From: Nymphaea colorata
Lineage: Eukaryota; Streptophyta; Magnoliopsida; Nymphaeales; Nymphaeaceae
NCBI RefSeq assembly: GCF_008831285.2
Contig: NC_045147.1
Span: forward strand, 20,030,581-20,094,580
Reading direction: 5' to 3'
Length of the DNA: 64,000 nucleotides
A program made the position numbers and the translations under genes. Under the pieces are notes generated by a model that saw only the letters and a list, made by a program, of their open reading frames with translations, did not search any database and was not told where the DNA came from. Below, in pieces: positions 50,205-63,828 of the stretch. The stretch's first letter is position 1; every line of letters begins with the position of its first letter.

Positions 50205-51665
50205 CCAAAAATTGATCCCTACCAAGAGAACATAGAGGGTGAAGTAACTAGTAAATTTTGGCTGATTGGCACTAATCTAAAAGTTTTCATACTTTAAGAA
50301 ACAGACATATAATCAGCAAATACTGTAATATATGTAAATCAGCAAATATTTGAAGGTCTCTATATAAAAATAAAAATAAAAAATTGTGAGACTAACTGCC
50401 CACTTCTACCAACATATAGCTCCGCCACTGCCACGAATACATACAAACAACGAATACATACAAACAGTGGACAAGAGGACATTGCGGGGCCTCCCTGACT
50501 TCCTTGAAATGCATGGAACGGCAAAGAACAGTGTGTCCATTGGGTTCTTCTCCCCCCCATCAATCAACCCCAAAGTGCGGCCTAACCTTACAGCATGCTA
50601 TAGCTGTCAGGAGCAATCATGTTTCTACCTTTTATGTGCATCAATGCCTTCAAAAAGCCAAAAGCCAAAGTATGGTGTATTACTATTTTTAGGATTAAGT
50701 TGTGCTGTTGGATGAGCAACAAAGTCTCTATAGACAGGTTCAATTTCCACAAATTAGACATTTAGGAGGCTTTGCAGTTGGACTCCCATAAGCATCACGC
50801 AAACGAGTAGAAAGAAGATGCATTTTTCCATGATTGGATGAATAGGAAGAGTATTTCATCCAAACATCTAATAAACATATCTGTTTCCACCTTCTTTTGG
50901 TGCATGGAGGTCAACTTGCATTTTAGTGCCCCCTTTTTGGCAACACAATAAGTTGATGCCCAAGATCTCAAAACAGACTGTCTACCAGCCCTCGTCTTTG
51001 TCCATTGCACCAACTGCATAGAGTAAGGTACTCAAAGATGTAGTTGAGAAAACATACACAAAATGTTGTTACTGCTTCCTCCCAAAAATGTATTGGTTTG
51101 AGTTACTCTTTGACTTGTGTGAGAAAAACTTTAAAAAGTTTTAGTACACAATGTATTAACCATCCTTTCTAATTTCTTAGGAGAAAAAAAAAAAGAAGGA
51201 AACAAAAACTCCTCCAAGACTTCTATGGGGATATTTTTTGGATAGATAAGGTCACCTTCTTCCCCACCATGATTTATTACTTTATGGGTATGCATGTGGG
51301 CTCCTTAAGTAACCTGTTTCACGGTCTCCAAAGTTTCCGTTCGTTAGGTAATCCGTACGTGATGTTCCTTTCGTAATTGTTTGGATGAAATTTGAATCCG
51401 TGACTTCACTTTCAGCCGATTTAAGTAAAGCCCTTAAAAAAATTTTGTAGAATTCTTCAGCAAAATCTCTTTCCGTTTTGCTTGTTATGAATCGGCGCCC
51501 GTTGCTCTCTATATATTAATTTTGTTCAACCATGAAAATATTTTCCAAACTGCAACAGAACATCTGTGACGCATAAATCTCATACACCACATCCATGGGA
51601 ATAGTAGCTCCTTGTACCATCGTCGAACTTCCTGATCTTGCATGGCTTTTTCCTCTAAACATGTA

Positions 51666-51761
51666 TCAATCGTTTAAACTCAGACTGTTAATTAAGATAC
51701 TATATATGCACGATCAATCATTTAAGCTAAAACTGTTTACCAAGACATTACATATGCAAGG
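51666..51761. repeat. 48-bp tandem duplication
   Basis: Two 48-bp units starting TCAATC(G/A)TTTAA at 51666 and 51714 share the same layout with about 70-75 % visible identity. The length is a multiple of three, so the plus-strand frame reads as a repeated QSFKL-type 16-mer. I do not regard this as a protein. Confidence 0.75.
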
Positions 51762-52466
51762 TGATTGGAATTACAGAGTTCACAGTCTTTACCATGGCAC
51801 ATGCTAAAAATCTCTTGCAATTAGATACCCATGGGTTTAACACAAGTATACAAATTTCCTGCCTCAGAAAACACCATGATCGGTGCAGTATAGTATTCCT
51901 TAGGTAGATTAACATAAGCAAGTCCAGTGGTGGAAGGAAGACCTTACAATCACCAACTAACAGTAGGTAAGCCCCACCTAACTTGTCAGAGAGTGTGCGG
52001 ATATTCGTAGATGACTCAGCTTATAACGTTCAGTCATATTGGTAGGGATTTGAAAATGGTGTTGATGTTGGTGCATATATGCAGAGGGGGAGTTTCCTGT
52101 GATCGAATCTATATCATAGCCTTGTGCCAGAGTGGCATATCATTTACAATGTGCATCCACAGTCGCATGAGTGTCGCCTGCCCTGACACATCCTTGTTGA
52201 TGTTATAATTTTATGGACATTTATATATCATAGCTTTGCGCCTAAATAGTAAACAGTGTACTCTGTGAATTAAATTTTAAGAAATAATTATTGCTTTAAA
52301 AAAACCCAACTTGAGTCCATGGAGTGTAGGTTTCTATCCACTGCTTGTGATATCATGGTGCTTTTTATAAGCTGGTTACAAGGGGAGAAATGAAGGTCAT
52401 CCTCAAAGATACGCTCAACTAGTTTAGAACACCAACATATCATAATACAATCTTTTCGCCCATAGA

Positions 52467-52472
52467 TTTATT
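52467..52472 (-). terminator. Probable polyadenylation signal of the ENGase gene
   Basis: AATAAA on the minus strand lies about 62 bp downstream of the ENGase stop codon, a plausible near-upstream element for 3' end formation. Confidence 0.45.
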
Positions 52473-52533
52473 CTTCATACTTAAAGAGTTATTCTTGAAT
52501 GAAACAAGTACACTTAGAGAAACGCCTCGTAAA

Positions 52534-55500
52534 CTAACGAGGCACAGCCACTAGCAGCACCGGAGCATCAGCAAGTTTCCCTACAGTACCATCGGTAGCA
52601 CAAACTTGAAGAATGAACCTCAGATATGTAACATTTGGTTCAACTGCCAGAGCTGACACATAGAAAGCTTCTACTCTTGCTGCACCAAGATATTCTTCCT
52701 GCCCAGTAATATCATCATCTGGTCCACCTACTAATTTTCTTACATATATATTAAACCTTGTGTAAAGGGGCCTACTTTCTGAACTTTCCGCCTCAAGTCT
52801 CCATACAAGTTTAACACTGATAGTTTTTATTCCTTCAGGGCTAGAGGACCAAAATAAGTCTTCACCTTCAAATGCCCATGCATTTCTCGGGGGAAAAGTC
52901 ATGTTCTTCATGGAACTCCGAATTGTAATATGCCCAAGCAAAGCATGGTAATTTGTTGAGCTTGTAAGAGTGGAGTCTGCATTCTCTGGAGCAGATACTT
53001 CTTTATATGAAACAACATATATGTTTTGTAATGTATGTCCCGGCATTTGAAGGCTGCATTCATTCAAGATCCACTTTGTCATTGTGTCACTTTGAGTGGA
53101 TAAGCTATTAACTTGCAAAGGCATGATCGTCTCAAATTTTCTTGGTAATTCATTTGCACCATCAACTTCACCAGTAGCAGCAACCTTATCAGAAGAAAAT
53201 CGTCCTTCAGGTGCAAGAAGTATCATGCTTCTTTTGTTGGAGATGGACTGAAATTCTAACGCCAGGCCCAACAGAGAATTATGCTTTAACTGCACCTACA
53301 AGACAAAGGATGACGTCAGGTTCAATCCTGACAGCAAGCAGAAGCTTCTATAATGGTCAAACAAAATTAATCTCGCAGTATTGTATGAACACTTTGATTT
53401 TCAGGGATGAATTTCCTCATCAACATTCAACATAAATCTCGTTAAATGGTTTCTGTCCAAAGTGATTCTCATACAATTTGAAGAAACGGTTCTAGCTGAA
53501 AAGATCCACAGTAAGTGGAGCCAAATCAAAAATTGATTACGAAAAAAGGATTAAAATGTTTGTTGTTGCTTACAGAATATGAAACATGGATAGGCATGTC
53601 CGACAAAAGAACCTCCCCACAGAAAAGCAACGCCATGAAATAATGGTTGTCTTTAAGTCTCCCAGTGACCATGATGGTCTGTGCTCCGCTATAAGATGGT
53701 TCATTAAAACTGCGGGATTTCATAAAATATTAACTGAGAAAATACATAAACATTTGGATGGAAACATGTGTGCAGTAAACTAAATAAAAAGTAAAAACAG
53801 TCAACAAAAGTAAAAAAAACAAAGCAAACGACTGATGCATATATTGTGTAAAGTTATACACATCATGTAAGAATCTATTTTTGGTGTGAAGTACAGCAAA
53901 TTGCGTTAATCTATATATGACATCATAACATCGTGATCTCTTTCTTTTTCTCTCAGATTGGCAGGCTGGTATCAGGCAAACCCATATTGCATTATGCCAC
54001 GAGGTGCACCTCAAGTCACCAGGTATCAAATTCTTGGCTTCCTTCAAGGACTCAATCCGAGTCCCTGTCTAGAAGTGCAGAGATCTAGAGGATCTTCCAG
54101 TGAAGATGTTCATTATGGTGCTTCTCTCATGACAAGGAAAGCAAGAAATGAGATCACGTCCACAAATGAAGGAATAGGATTGTCATCTTTCATCATCGAG
54201 ACTATGTAGCCTCATCAAAGTTAAATATTTTCCCATAAGAAGCTTAAGCTCTGAGATGGATAGAATGGGGCTGCTCAAAGGTACAAGCCCCTTAAGCCTT
54301 CTCCAAACCTCCTAAATCCATGGCGTTGCAAATAATTCTAGACCTTCAATTTCACTTGAATGACAATCAACTCTTTTGAGACTCGTTTTTCTGACATAAT
54401 TCAGCTAATTGCTCAATATTCAAAATTTAGCTGACATAATTCAAATACACTAAAATGGAAGGCTACTCTACAGGGCCTTACCAGCTGTCCTGCTCATGAA
54501 AGAAGCAGCTGGCAAGAGATCACTCATAACTAATCCTCGTAGAAGCATGAGACAAGCATCCTCATACAACACTGTCATTAGGTCAGTGCAAGGTAAATTT
54601 CTGAGCATGTCTGAGCAACTAACTGTATGCTGTTATCCATGTTTTGCTTGGTCATGTTATATCCATTGAATAAAGAGGTTTGACTTTAAGCTAGATTTGA
54701 GGGTGCAAAAGTGCAAGGATTTGATACATTCAGTGATCCCTAGTATGGTAATGTATGTTTGGTTCTTGTCATCACCACAATTTTAATAGAAAGATAGAGA
54801 AAAAAAAATAAGACTGCAAACTGCCGATTGCTTGATGAAATATTGAACAATCCAATTTTTTTACGAACACATGTAATAGAAGTCAATTTTCAAAGTGCAG
54901 GAAAAGTTACTTACTTTACCAATACTTGGATTGCACTTTTGGCAGCATCAACATCAACCCCCAGAACAGGCTACAAGTTAAAGGAGCAATGAGAAAAGTA
55001 CAAGAATCAGTTACTATTGCAAACTAATATTGGATATCCTGAATTGCAAAAAAAGGTTTATATCCATTAAATGGACTGTTGGTTGATGAAGAAGGTGATA
55101 TGAAATATTTTGTAATTTCAACTAAAGAAACAGATGTCTATGGAATAAGTGTTCTCCAACAAATCTAGAGCTGAAAATCATTCGCTTACCGAGAAGTTAG
55201 ATGCGAAAAAGAAATAAAAATGTGCTTGTTTCTCAAACTCATGTTTATATGACAAACATCTTTTGTCCATTCATAACTTTTTCTACTCACATCTTCTATT
55301 AATACTTTCAATTTAACCATTACTTAGATATTTTTGCAGCTGAACACTTTTTTGGCATTAACTAATGATTTATTCTTATGCCATCCATGTGCTCCTTTAG
55401 TACGGTTGAAGCTCGGTTGAAGAAGAAACAGAAAATCTCATTCTCATTCAATTAGAAGCGCTAATCACTTTAAAGTAGTGATTAGGGACAGTAAGAGCAG

Positions 55501-57652
55501 TTTACAAAATAGTTCACCAAATAAATGAAAAATAACCTCTACAAAATAGTCCACCAAACAAATGAAAAATAACAAAAAGCAGCTGATAATTTTTCTATTA
55601 TTCTATAAAAACCCCACACGATAATATTTCTCAACAGTCAACACCTCCCCTCAAGCTGGACCATATCAATCATGCTCAGCCTATCACTACATCTTGAGAA
55701 ATCAAAAATAGGAAGAGGCTTGGTGAACATATCTGCTACTTGATCTTTAGAAGAGACATGAACTGTAGATATATTCCCTGCTTGAACTATTACTTTGATG
55801 TAATGACAATCTGCCTCAATATGCTTATTCCACTCATAAAAGATTGTTTGCGATGAATGTAGCAACTTTATTATCATACATCATCTTCATGGGTAAAGGA
55901 ACCTAAACCCCCAAACATGTGAGAATAAACTTCACCTATCATTTCTGTGGCAGTTTGGGCCATAGCCTTATATGCAGATTTAGCACTTAATATTGCTTCC
56001 ACCCCCTGCTTCTTACTTCTCCAGAAAATCAGGTCTCCTCCAACAAAGATGCAAAATTATTTTTCAACATCATATGATAACAAAATTAACATTCAATCTT
56101 GGTTCCTATCTTCTATGAAGTAAGGGCATTATTTCAGTTGCAATTATTTTTCACCATAAGCATGCCATAGGACGCCTGAATTGATTTTTTTAATTAAGAG
56201 AAATATTCTAGTATAGAAGAGAATGCTCGCTGCTTGCATCTACTCAACTTACCAAATGAGGACCAAACTATTCACAGCACCTATTTCATTGATAAATAGA
56301 TTAATTTTCCATATGTAATTTCATTTTTAGAGCCTTATGGCATCTAGTTTTTGTGTTTTTGACGTGTTACTCTACATTTCAATCGCCAGATCTGAGGAGA
56401 TAGACTTTCACATGGCAGTATTAAATGTTCATTTTTTCAGTAACGGTCGTGCATGAAGATCAATTTATTTGTCCCTAAATAAACATGTATGTAATTCTCA
56501 TTCTAAGATTTCTACAAATTATTACCAGAATCCTCTACATAAAGGGGGAAGCATGGTTCCTAAGAATTCCCCTTCAGAGAAAGAAAATGCACGTGCTTCT
56601 CTCAAAGAGAGGAAAGCTTCTGGAAACTTGTTTCACATTTGTGAGAACCTTATTTCATATGTAATGGTAAGCTAATATATGAGTTAATCAACTTTTTCTT
56701 TCTAATTGACTGGCATCGTTCTTATCCTTTGGTTCATTCACATCATTCTCACATGTACATGTTGCACTCATTGTGTTACTCATCATCAGTCATCACCTTC
56801 ACTTGGAACACAAAAGGATGCCTTTATTAATTTTCAAAAATAAATATATTTGATTGGTCCAACAAGTTTTATCAAAAATCCTACTTTATCTCTAAGCTCC
56901 AACGTAGATGTACCTTCAGATGTAGCTACCCTATGTGAATTATTAAAGTATAAGGCCGACCAAAAGGGTATCAATCTTTTGATCCTATATGAGGATGTTC
57001 TTGATTTTGCATCATGAACTAACCAGACGGATTCAACAATTTTTTTGTCCATCATCTCTTCCATCAGCCATGAAAATTGCTAATTTTCAGAAGACATTAT
57101 CTGACTGATCCAATATCCATTTGTTTCCATCTTATTCCCATGTTTTTGATAATTATCAAATCTGTAAGTCTCATCAGTCCCTAAGAAGTTAATCTACAGT
57201 AAGATCTGAACACAAAAAGTTTGAACAGGCAGAAGATGTGTCTCATGCAATGGTGGATGATACCCATCTAGAAGTTGTTGTGAATATCAACCATGAACAA
57301 CAGAATAATCATAAGTTTTCATGCTTCTGAACCAAACAGATTAAACATTTCACGAGGGGAAAGAACGAACGAACTTGCAGGTACAGGACATATAAACAAG
57401 CAGTCTTTATTTCAAAAGTTTATCTATTATCTCACATGGACACGATTGAATATGGGGAATGACATCATTTCTATGTTTGACCAGACTTTGCCCTTTAAAC
57501 ATTTTGTGGCAGACAATGGCAATAGAGCTGCAAGGAAACTAGTTACATTGATTAATTTGCATGATCTTGTATCTACAACATATGACCTAAATAACCTTCA
57601 TTCACAAGTCAAAAGCTAGCCAAAATGGAGGAATGGATTAATCACTTCCCAG

Positions 57653-57691
<39 letters not shown>

Positions 57692-60247
57692 CATATTTGC
57701 ATTAGTTTTGAGTAAAACTAATCAAAGGTATACAGGTGGTATAAGCAGAACAATACGATAGCACATTTGCACTAACCTGCATACTTTGACAAGAAATATT
57801 GCTCCATGAATTATTGTATACTAATTTCCCTTCAACAAAAATATGGCGACCAACACCCTGTTGAAAATCAAATGTTACAGAATAGAAAAACCATGAACTG
57901 CATGTCACTATCTACAATGCACAAAACATTGCAGCTTATATACTTCTTTTTACTAGTTTACTGCTGAATATAGAAAATAGTTGTCACTATTTGGCCTAAT
58001 GTCAAAAGGCAGTGCATAAGTGGTTACAGGTGTACCCTTAAGGTTCTCTGCTTTCGAGCATTGATGACCTTTAAAAGAAAAGGAAGCGGTTTGTCATAAA
58101 TTCGGTTAAATATGTAATACAATGAAATCAAGTTAAACAAGGGATCAATCACATTTTATTAGTCATTATCGAACCTACCTAAAATTCATGAAAGTAACAG
58201 GTTGAAGTTTTGTTAAAACATCTGGTTTTCTAAGATTGAGAAAATCAAGGACGTATGTAAGCATGATTTCAGTAGTGGAAAGCGAGTGATTTCTTACTAT
58301 TTATTTTCTTCTCAAAATAGCTACCAAAAAAACCGCATCCACAAAACAAAGGACTGATCCTTTCCATTAAATATATATCAACTATCAAATAACTTGATAT
58401 CTCAAAAGACTAGAACTTCACACAGCATCCGATTAGTTATTGGTTTTTCAGATTTGCGAGAGGGGGATAACCTTGTACTACATAAAGTGCTCTTGCTATA
58501 TTATTTATGAAGACTTCAACTCAAGGTAAAAAATAATAATAACCTGGGTCTTATATGGCAATTGGAAAAAACTGCCCCAACTACTAGGTGGCATTCCAAT
58601 TTGGCAAGAGAGCCCTCAAAGAAGCATGTCTGAGGCCCTAGCGGTACGAATAGGAGATATAACAGGTGTTTCCATTTCTGAATAACTTAATTAACAAAGA
58701 AACATATCATGCACTGTCTTCATTTTCAGTGAATGAAATCAATGAAAAGCAGCAGTTAATGTACAAATTTCACTAAGAATGTCATTGCAGTGCAACTTGT
58801 AGAATATCCCAGCAAACTGGCTCTGGATTTGGCATAAAAATAGAATGAATAGATGTGAACATGAATATCTGCAGCCATACATATCTTTTCTCTGGTGCTC
58901 GATTTGTGAAAAGCAGCAATGGGGTTGTAGTGGCTCCATGTGTTTGAGATCACCAAAATATCAAAACAAAAAATTGTATGCATGGACAAATATATTTATT
59001 TTTCTAACTGTTGGTGCAAAGTGGAATACTTGCTTTATGAAGCACATTGTTTCAAATTCTTATTTTTATATCATATTTGACCTATTTCCTTTTGCCGCCA
59101 AAATTTATTTTTCTAGCCTTTGCATTTTGAGCAGCACTATCAAATCATGGGAAAGCTCACCTGATCAAAGTTCGAGTAGAATGGCAATGTTCTTGGGTTC
59201 TTTTGGACCAAACCCCATGATTTTGCTACAAGACCCCACCAACTGCAAACCAGGAAACTTGGTATTCATTCTACCAACAAATTTTATCATTCTGAAATAT
59301 TGTTTGAGTAGTTCCTGCTATCACCTAATCAATGCACTGCTACATTCTTTGTGAAATCAATTGCATTTCCTTGAATATGCATCAAAGAAGATAATGACTT
59401 ATGTCGGGATCAACTCACGAACACATTTCTGTAACCCAGGATATATTTTTATTTCAATAAGAAAACCAAACATTTTCTTGAATGGTATACACATATAAGT
59501 GCAAAAATATAAAAACGTCCACCTAGTCATCAGGAAAGTCATGGTTGCCATTGACCAGAAAACCCACAGCACTCACATAAGAATAAAAATACAAGCAAAA
59601 ATACTCATTGTAATTGTACATGTACATCCATGCATAGAATTTGCACTTTTATACAATTTTCCACGTCATCGAAAGTTGTCCCAGAACTCAGCTAGGTCGC
59701 CTGGAATCCGTAAGCACTTCTAGTGCCTAGCGAGTTCTAATGGGCCTATAAGTGAGAGGCGCAAGTTTCTTCTTGGTTTTTACCTAAAATAAGTGTTAAC
59801 TGGCATTTCAATTGTTCTAAATCATCCTAATCATTCGATTATCTTTCATTTAAAAATTCTTGAACTTGTAATTCATTTTGAAATATCTTTCAAGTCGCTA
59901 CAAGAACCTGTTTTTCCATGCCCTAGGTACCTTAACTTAGCATTTTAGGGCTTGCCACCTAGGCACCAAGTAGCATTTTTGACTACTTGATTAATTTGTT
60001 CCTGTAGTCACCAAATTTCTTTTTGTAATAATGTAGCCAATTCATTTATTTGGGTCATTTAGACACTCCTGTAAGTGCCTAAAACTGTAGAATACAAACT
60101 ATATTCCCATAATATATCCAGATGCAAAAGCAAGGTAGACAAGTCACCCAAATACTGGCGAACTACAATTTTAACGTAAAAACAAATCTTAAACATGATA
60201 TTACATAAAAATATATACATTATACATAGACATAATACCATTCTGCT

Positions 60248-60283
<36 letters not shown>

Positions 60284-61501
60284 CTATAGAGAGAGGGAGA
60301 GGATGGATCTACATGTTTATGCATTTCTTTATCTATAGGTATCCACTTCCATTGGACATAAATGTTATATATTGTAAGCGAACATGTCACTTGAGACAGT
60401 ATTTGATGCCTAAACCATTTGATTGGTGGTCCTACTCCCATAAGGTTACTTCAAAGAACTATTTCTAATGTCTAACACCACAAGAATAAGTTGTGGAACA
60501 AATATATAATCAAGCCAATTAAAGTAGTACTTGATTTTCATGAAAATAAACAGAACCCAAGTGTAAACAAATATAAGGATTTGAAGACAACTAGTACATA
60601 GTATGTTAAACAAACTTACTAACCTCTCAGTCCATTTCTCTAGCCTTAAGCGCTAAGTGCATTTCGCCAGCCCTCAATGTTTTTATGAGCTAAGCTTTTC
60701 CACATTTGTTCGGAAAGAATTGATATAGCATGCCATGCCATAAGTTGCATTGTAATGCTTCAGGTGACTTATTCATAGTTTATGCTACTAATAAGGTACA
60801 TATGCAACTGTTTGTAAACAGCATGAGCACATAAAGAGTGCAAGAATAATTCCTTACCGATTTTGTGCAGTCCTGAAATCTGGTTGTTGATTAGTTTCAT
60901 ATACCCATCCAGGAGCAAAAATTGCAGCTGACACAGAACTCTGTTTCAGGACATCAAGTGCAACTTTTGTCTGCAATATGTACATAAAAAAAAACAGCAA
61001 TTTTCAGTGCACAAGACAGGAAAACATAAAAAGAAAGATATAATAACGTAATCCAGAATGAGGAGAATGCATTGCATGAAGCAATAAAAGAATTACTATG
61101 TTGCACAGGCATTGGCACAAGTATCCTTCCCAGACATAGATACAAAATGATGAAGCTTGGACATGATTTTATATATATATAATAGATCCTTAAATTATGC
61201 CTCCAGTATGTGCCTCTTGGTGTCTTAAGCTGTTTTTTGGTAAATCTAATGATTGAAATAGATGAAAAATGTATTAAAACATAAGAATGAAAAGAAAAAG
61301 AGAAAACTTGAAAAGTCGATGTCTAGATTCGATTTCGTGACCAGAGAAAACTAAGAGGTTAATCTTTAGAACTTCATAAAATGTAATTTACACAATTAAT
61401 TTGCACGACTTCTTTTTTTAGTTCTATTGCAACATTTGCATCCATCTATACAGTCGGATTTTATAAGAATATCACTCATGGAGATAAAATGGCAAACATC
61501 T

Positions 61502-61543
<42 letters not shown>

Positions 61544-63828
61544 GAGAGAGAAAGAGATGCTTTTTGTGCCTAATCTCAATAAGATATGGAGACTGGAGCT
61601 CTTACTAGGCATAATTGTTCACTATCTCTAGGTATCAAAGCAAGTAGGCATTACATGTCATGGAGACGGAAGTATTTGATGGTGGACACTTGTGTATAGG
61701 ACACTTATGTGTGTCAGACAGAGGACCTCAAGTAAGCATTTTTGGACACCTCTATGCCAAAAGCCACAGAAAGTCGAGCTTTGGAGCACAAAAAGTATCA
61801 GACACTAAACCTTAGTCTTCTTCACGAGTGTCAAGGTCAGATGGTTTGGCATGTGGCCTGGCTACTTGTCAGAACAGCATAACATCATAATCATACTGAT
61901 CAGATTCAGACCATCTATGGTTGGAAAATCTATAACGTTTTATAAAGTACAGTATATACCAACAGGTCAGACATTCTTGACATTGGTCAAATTTGTCAGT
62001 AAGTCGTACTAACCATAATAAGAATTTATCTGGAAAGAAGCTGGTAAGCTACCCCCAAAAAAGTTGTTATCTTGGACCATGATTTCTTTGATAAGGGCAT
62101 GGACATCTTTAAGTTCACATAAACCACCAAATGTCAGATAAAGCAGGACCATAGAAGTCTGCAATCAATGTCAGAGGAATGCTCAGTCGCTCATTAGAAA
62201 GTAAACCATGTACATTCAGCTTGGGATGGCTTGTCCACCGCCACAAATAGGTCTCTATATGCACCAATATCCATCTATCTTGTTTCAAATTTCTAACTGC
62301 ATTTCTTTTCCAATGTTTCTCAAATTCTCAACATGAATAATGCAGTACTAGGTTCCCTCTATCATCACATTATTCTTATTGAAGGACAAGAAAATTTAAA
62401 GGAACACAATAAAACATTGATCAACATAATCCTCAAGCGAACTTGCTAGTAAGGAAATAATTTACTTGCTTATTTAAAGTAAAAGTTTTTCGTTTTTTTT
62501 TCTTTTGTGTTTGTTGTGCATACGTACATTCCATTGTCCACCACCATAGGTACCTCTTCCAAATACATCAATGCCCATGTATACATCATAGTTTCTGTCA
62601 CCAGCTAAGATAGCTGAGCTTTTTGGGAAGTCTTCCTACAAATTATCACGGTACACTTTAGTTTAAAAATAGAATAAAAAATTAAGAAAGACAAAAGGCC
62701 ACACTAACAGTTACCTTCCATGAATAGTTGACAAATATACCATCACACAAATCAAAGAATGGCTTGTTCTTTGCATTTAGTTGATTTTGCCAATTAAGGG
62801 CACCATTTATTGTCACAGCATCATACCTTTTGTTACAGATCAAAGTATCCAACAGCTTAAATCAGTCAATCATATCCTAATAGTTAATAATAACAGTAAG
62901 CATCCATTTAGAGCCCAAAGAACTAAAACATAAAACTTACCATATAACCAATGATCCTGGCACAGAAGAATGCATGGCTAGAGATAACTGCTTTACAAAA
63001 TCTGTCAAGTTACTGATCTGATCTGAACTCAGATTGACTTCAATGTTTACCTAAAATGGAACGACATTTGTGTCAAGATAATTAGACCAGATACGTATAG
63101 AGGTAGAAAAGATGGATGCTTTGGAATTCCACTTAAAAGGAGTACACATTCACAGTAGCCCCAAATAAACACTGACATTTTGTTTAGCATGCTTTTCTTC
63201 CAGCAAATTCCAGTTTGACCCCCATAACAATGTAAGAGATGCATGACTAACTCTTTCCAAAATAACAAAAAAGTTTCAAAAGTGGAAAAATTGAAGAATA
63301 TAAAAAAACAAGCTTATTAAGCCCATTTATTTCTAAAGCTAATTGCCTCTGAAGTCATTCCATATAAGAACAGATCACTACACAAGCCACGCGATATTTT
63401 TATTCACGTTTTACCAGTAATTGGTTATACAAATACAAGACGTGACAAGCATCTGCAGCAATCATACTTGAGAAGGAGAATTTAAGTGCATATCATCCCA
63501 CATTAAAAAGAAGCATGCTCTCACAGAATCTGAATTAGCATGCCACCAACAGAATTTGTCCCATTCTAGGACCAATTGTTCAGGTGCTGTCCATTACCAT
63601 GAAAGATCCAAACTGGGCAAACTAGTTCACTATGACAGAGTAGAATATTCTTGGAAGCCAAGCAGAAGAACTTGTAGTTTATAGGTTTACCAGCCAGCCA
63701 TCGAAACCCAATCTTTGAGCAAGTTCTGCCAATCGCGCAGCGTACATCCTTGCAGACTCCTTTGTTGCCAGCAGAGTATTACAGACAACTCTTCCTTCAT
63801 CCCACTCCGTAATGAATGTACCCAATGC
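52534..63828 (-). CDS. ENGase: Cytosolic endo-beta-N-acetylglucosaminidase (GH85), N-terminus outside window
   Basis: ENGase cuts the GlcNAc-GlcNAc core of free high-mannose N-glycans in the cytosol. Ten minus-strand exons are visible: 63828-63691, 63050-62941, 62826-62715, 62635-62528, 60970-60858, 59242-59161, 57857-57777, 54970-54915, 53709-53574 and 53295-52534. They keep one frame and give 565 residues. The family has about 650-700, so roughly 110 residues lie beyond base 64000. GH85 marks in order are GTFITEWDEG, RLGFDGWL, then VNIE at the start of the next exon, whose Asn and Glu (codons 63047-63045 and 63041-63039) fit the catalytic pair. DVYMGIDVFGRGTYGGGQWN, SAAIFAPGWVYET and SNISCQSMQ follow, then a beta-rich C-terminal domain ending VAVPR. 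The exon ending at 54915 needs the strong GTAAGT donor; a nearer GTAAAG would break frame. Everything seen is intact. Confidence 0.95.
55400..56046 (-). mobile_element. Ty1/copia retrotransposon 3' fragment (RNase H end plus LTR) in an ENGase intron
   Basis: Reading on the minus strand from about 56046, the end of a copia polyprotein is recognisable: WRSKKQGVEAILSAKSAYKAMAQTA, then PMKMMYDNKVATFIANN, then KHIEADCHYI and VSSKDQVADMFTKPL. These are the copia RNase H signatures. At least one frame break and internal loss separate the first two pieces, so it is dead. Right after it come a polypurine tract (TTGAGGGGAGG) and TGTTGACTG at 55643, which look like the start of the 3' LTR. The LTR far end near 55400 is not resolved. 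Upstream gag, protease, integrase and most of reverse transcriptase are missing. It lies in the intron between the ENGase exons at 57777 and 54970, in the same orientation as the gene. Confidence 0.85.
55502..55572. repeat. 35-bp tandem duplication inside the copia LTR remnant
   Basis: TACAAAATAGT(T/C)CACCAAA is followed by AATGAAAAATAAC in two adjacent copies differing by a few substitutions. It lies in the presumed LTR. Confidence 0.85.
57653..57687. repeat. A35 homopolymer in an ENGase intron
   Basis: Thirty-five consecutive A on the plus strand lie about 90 bp into the intron after the exon ending at 57777 (T35 in gene orientation). It could be a retroposon tail on the plus strand, but no target duplication or recognised source was found upstream. 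Confidence 0.95.
60250..60280. repeat. (TG)n microsatellite
   Basis: An uninterrupted TG dinucleotide array of about 15 units in an ENGase intron. The minus-strand Thr-His frame is its artefact. Confidence 0.97.
61502..61543. repeat. Compound (AC)n(AT)n microsatellite
   Basis: About 13 AC units pass directly into about 8 AT units, within an ENGase intron. Confidence 0.97.

Larger units (their letters stand above)
45020..52460. other. Intergenic region between the LBD and ENGase genes
   Basis: No gene is supportable. The first few hundred bases should hold the LBD promoter. Noted structures are a 40-bp tandem duplication at 45535, a possible MITE at about 46435-46795, a GC-rich repeat cluster at 47.46-47.87 kb, a 17-bp duplication near 50433, a 45-bp duplication at 50115 and a 48-bp duplication at 51666. 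The 110-codon frame at 47937-48269 is unrecognised and shows no splice or family support. Confidence 0.5.
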
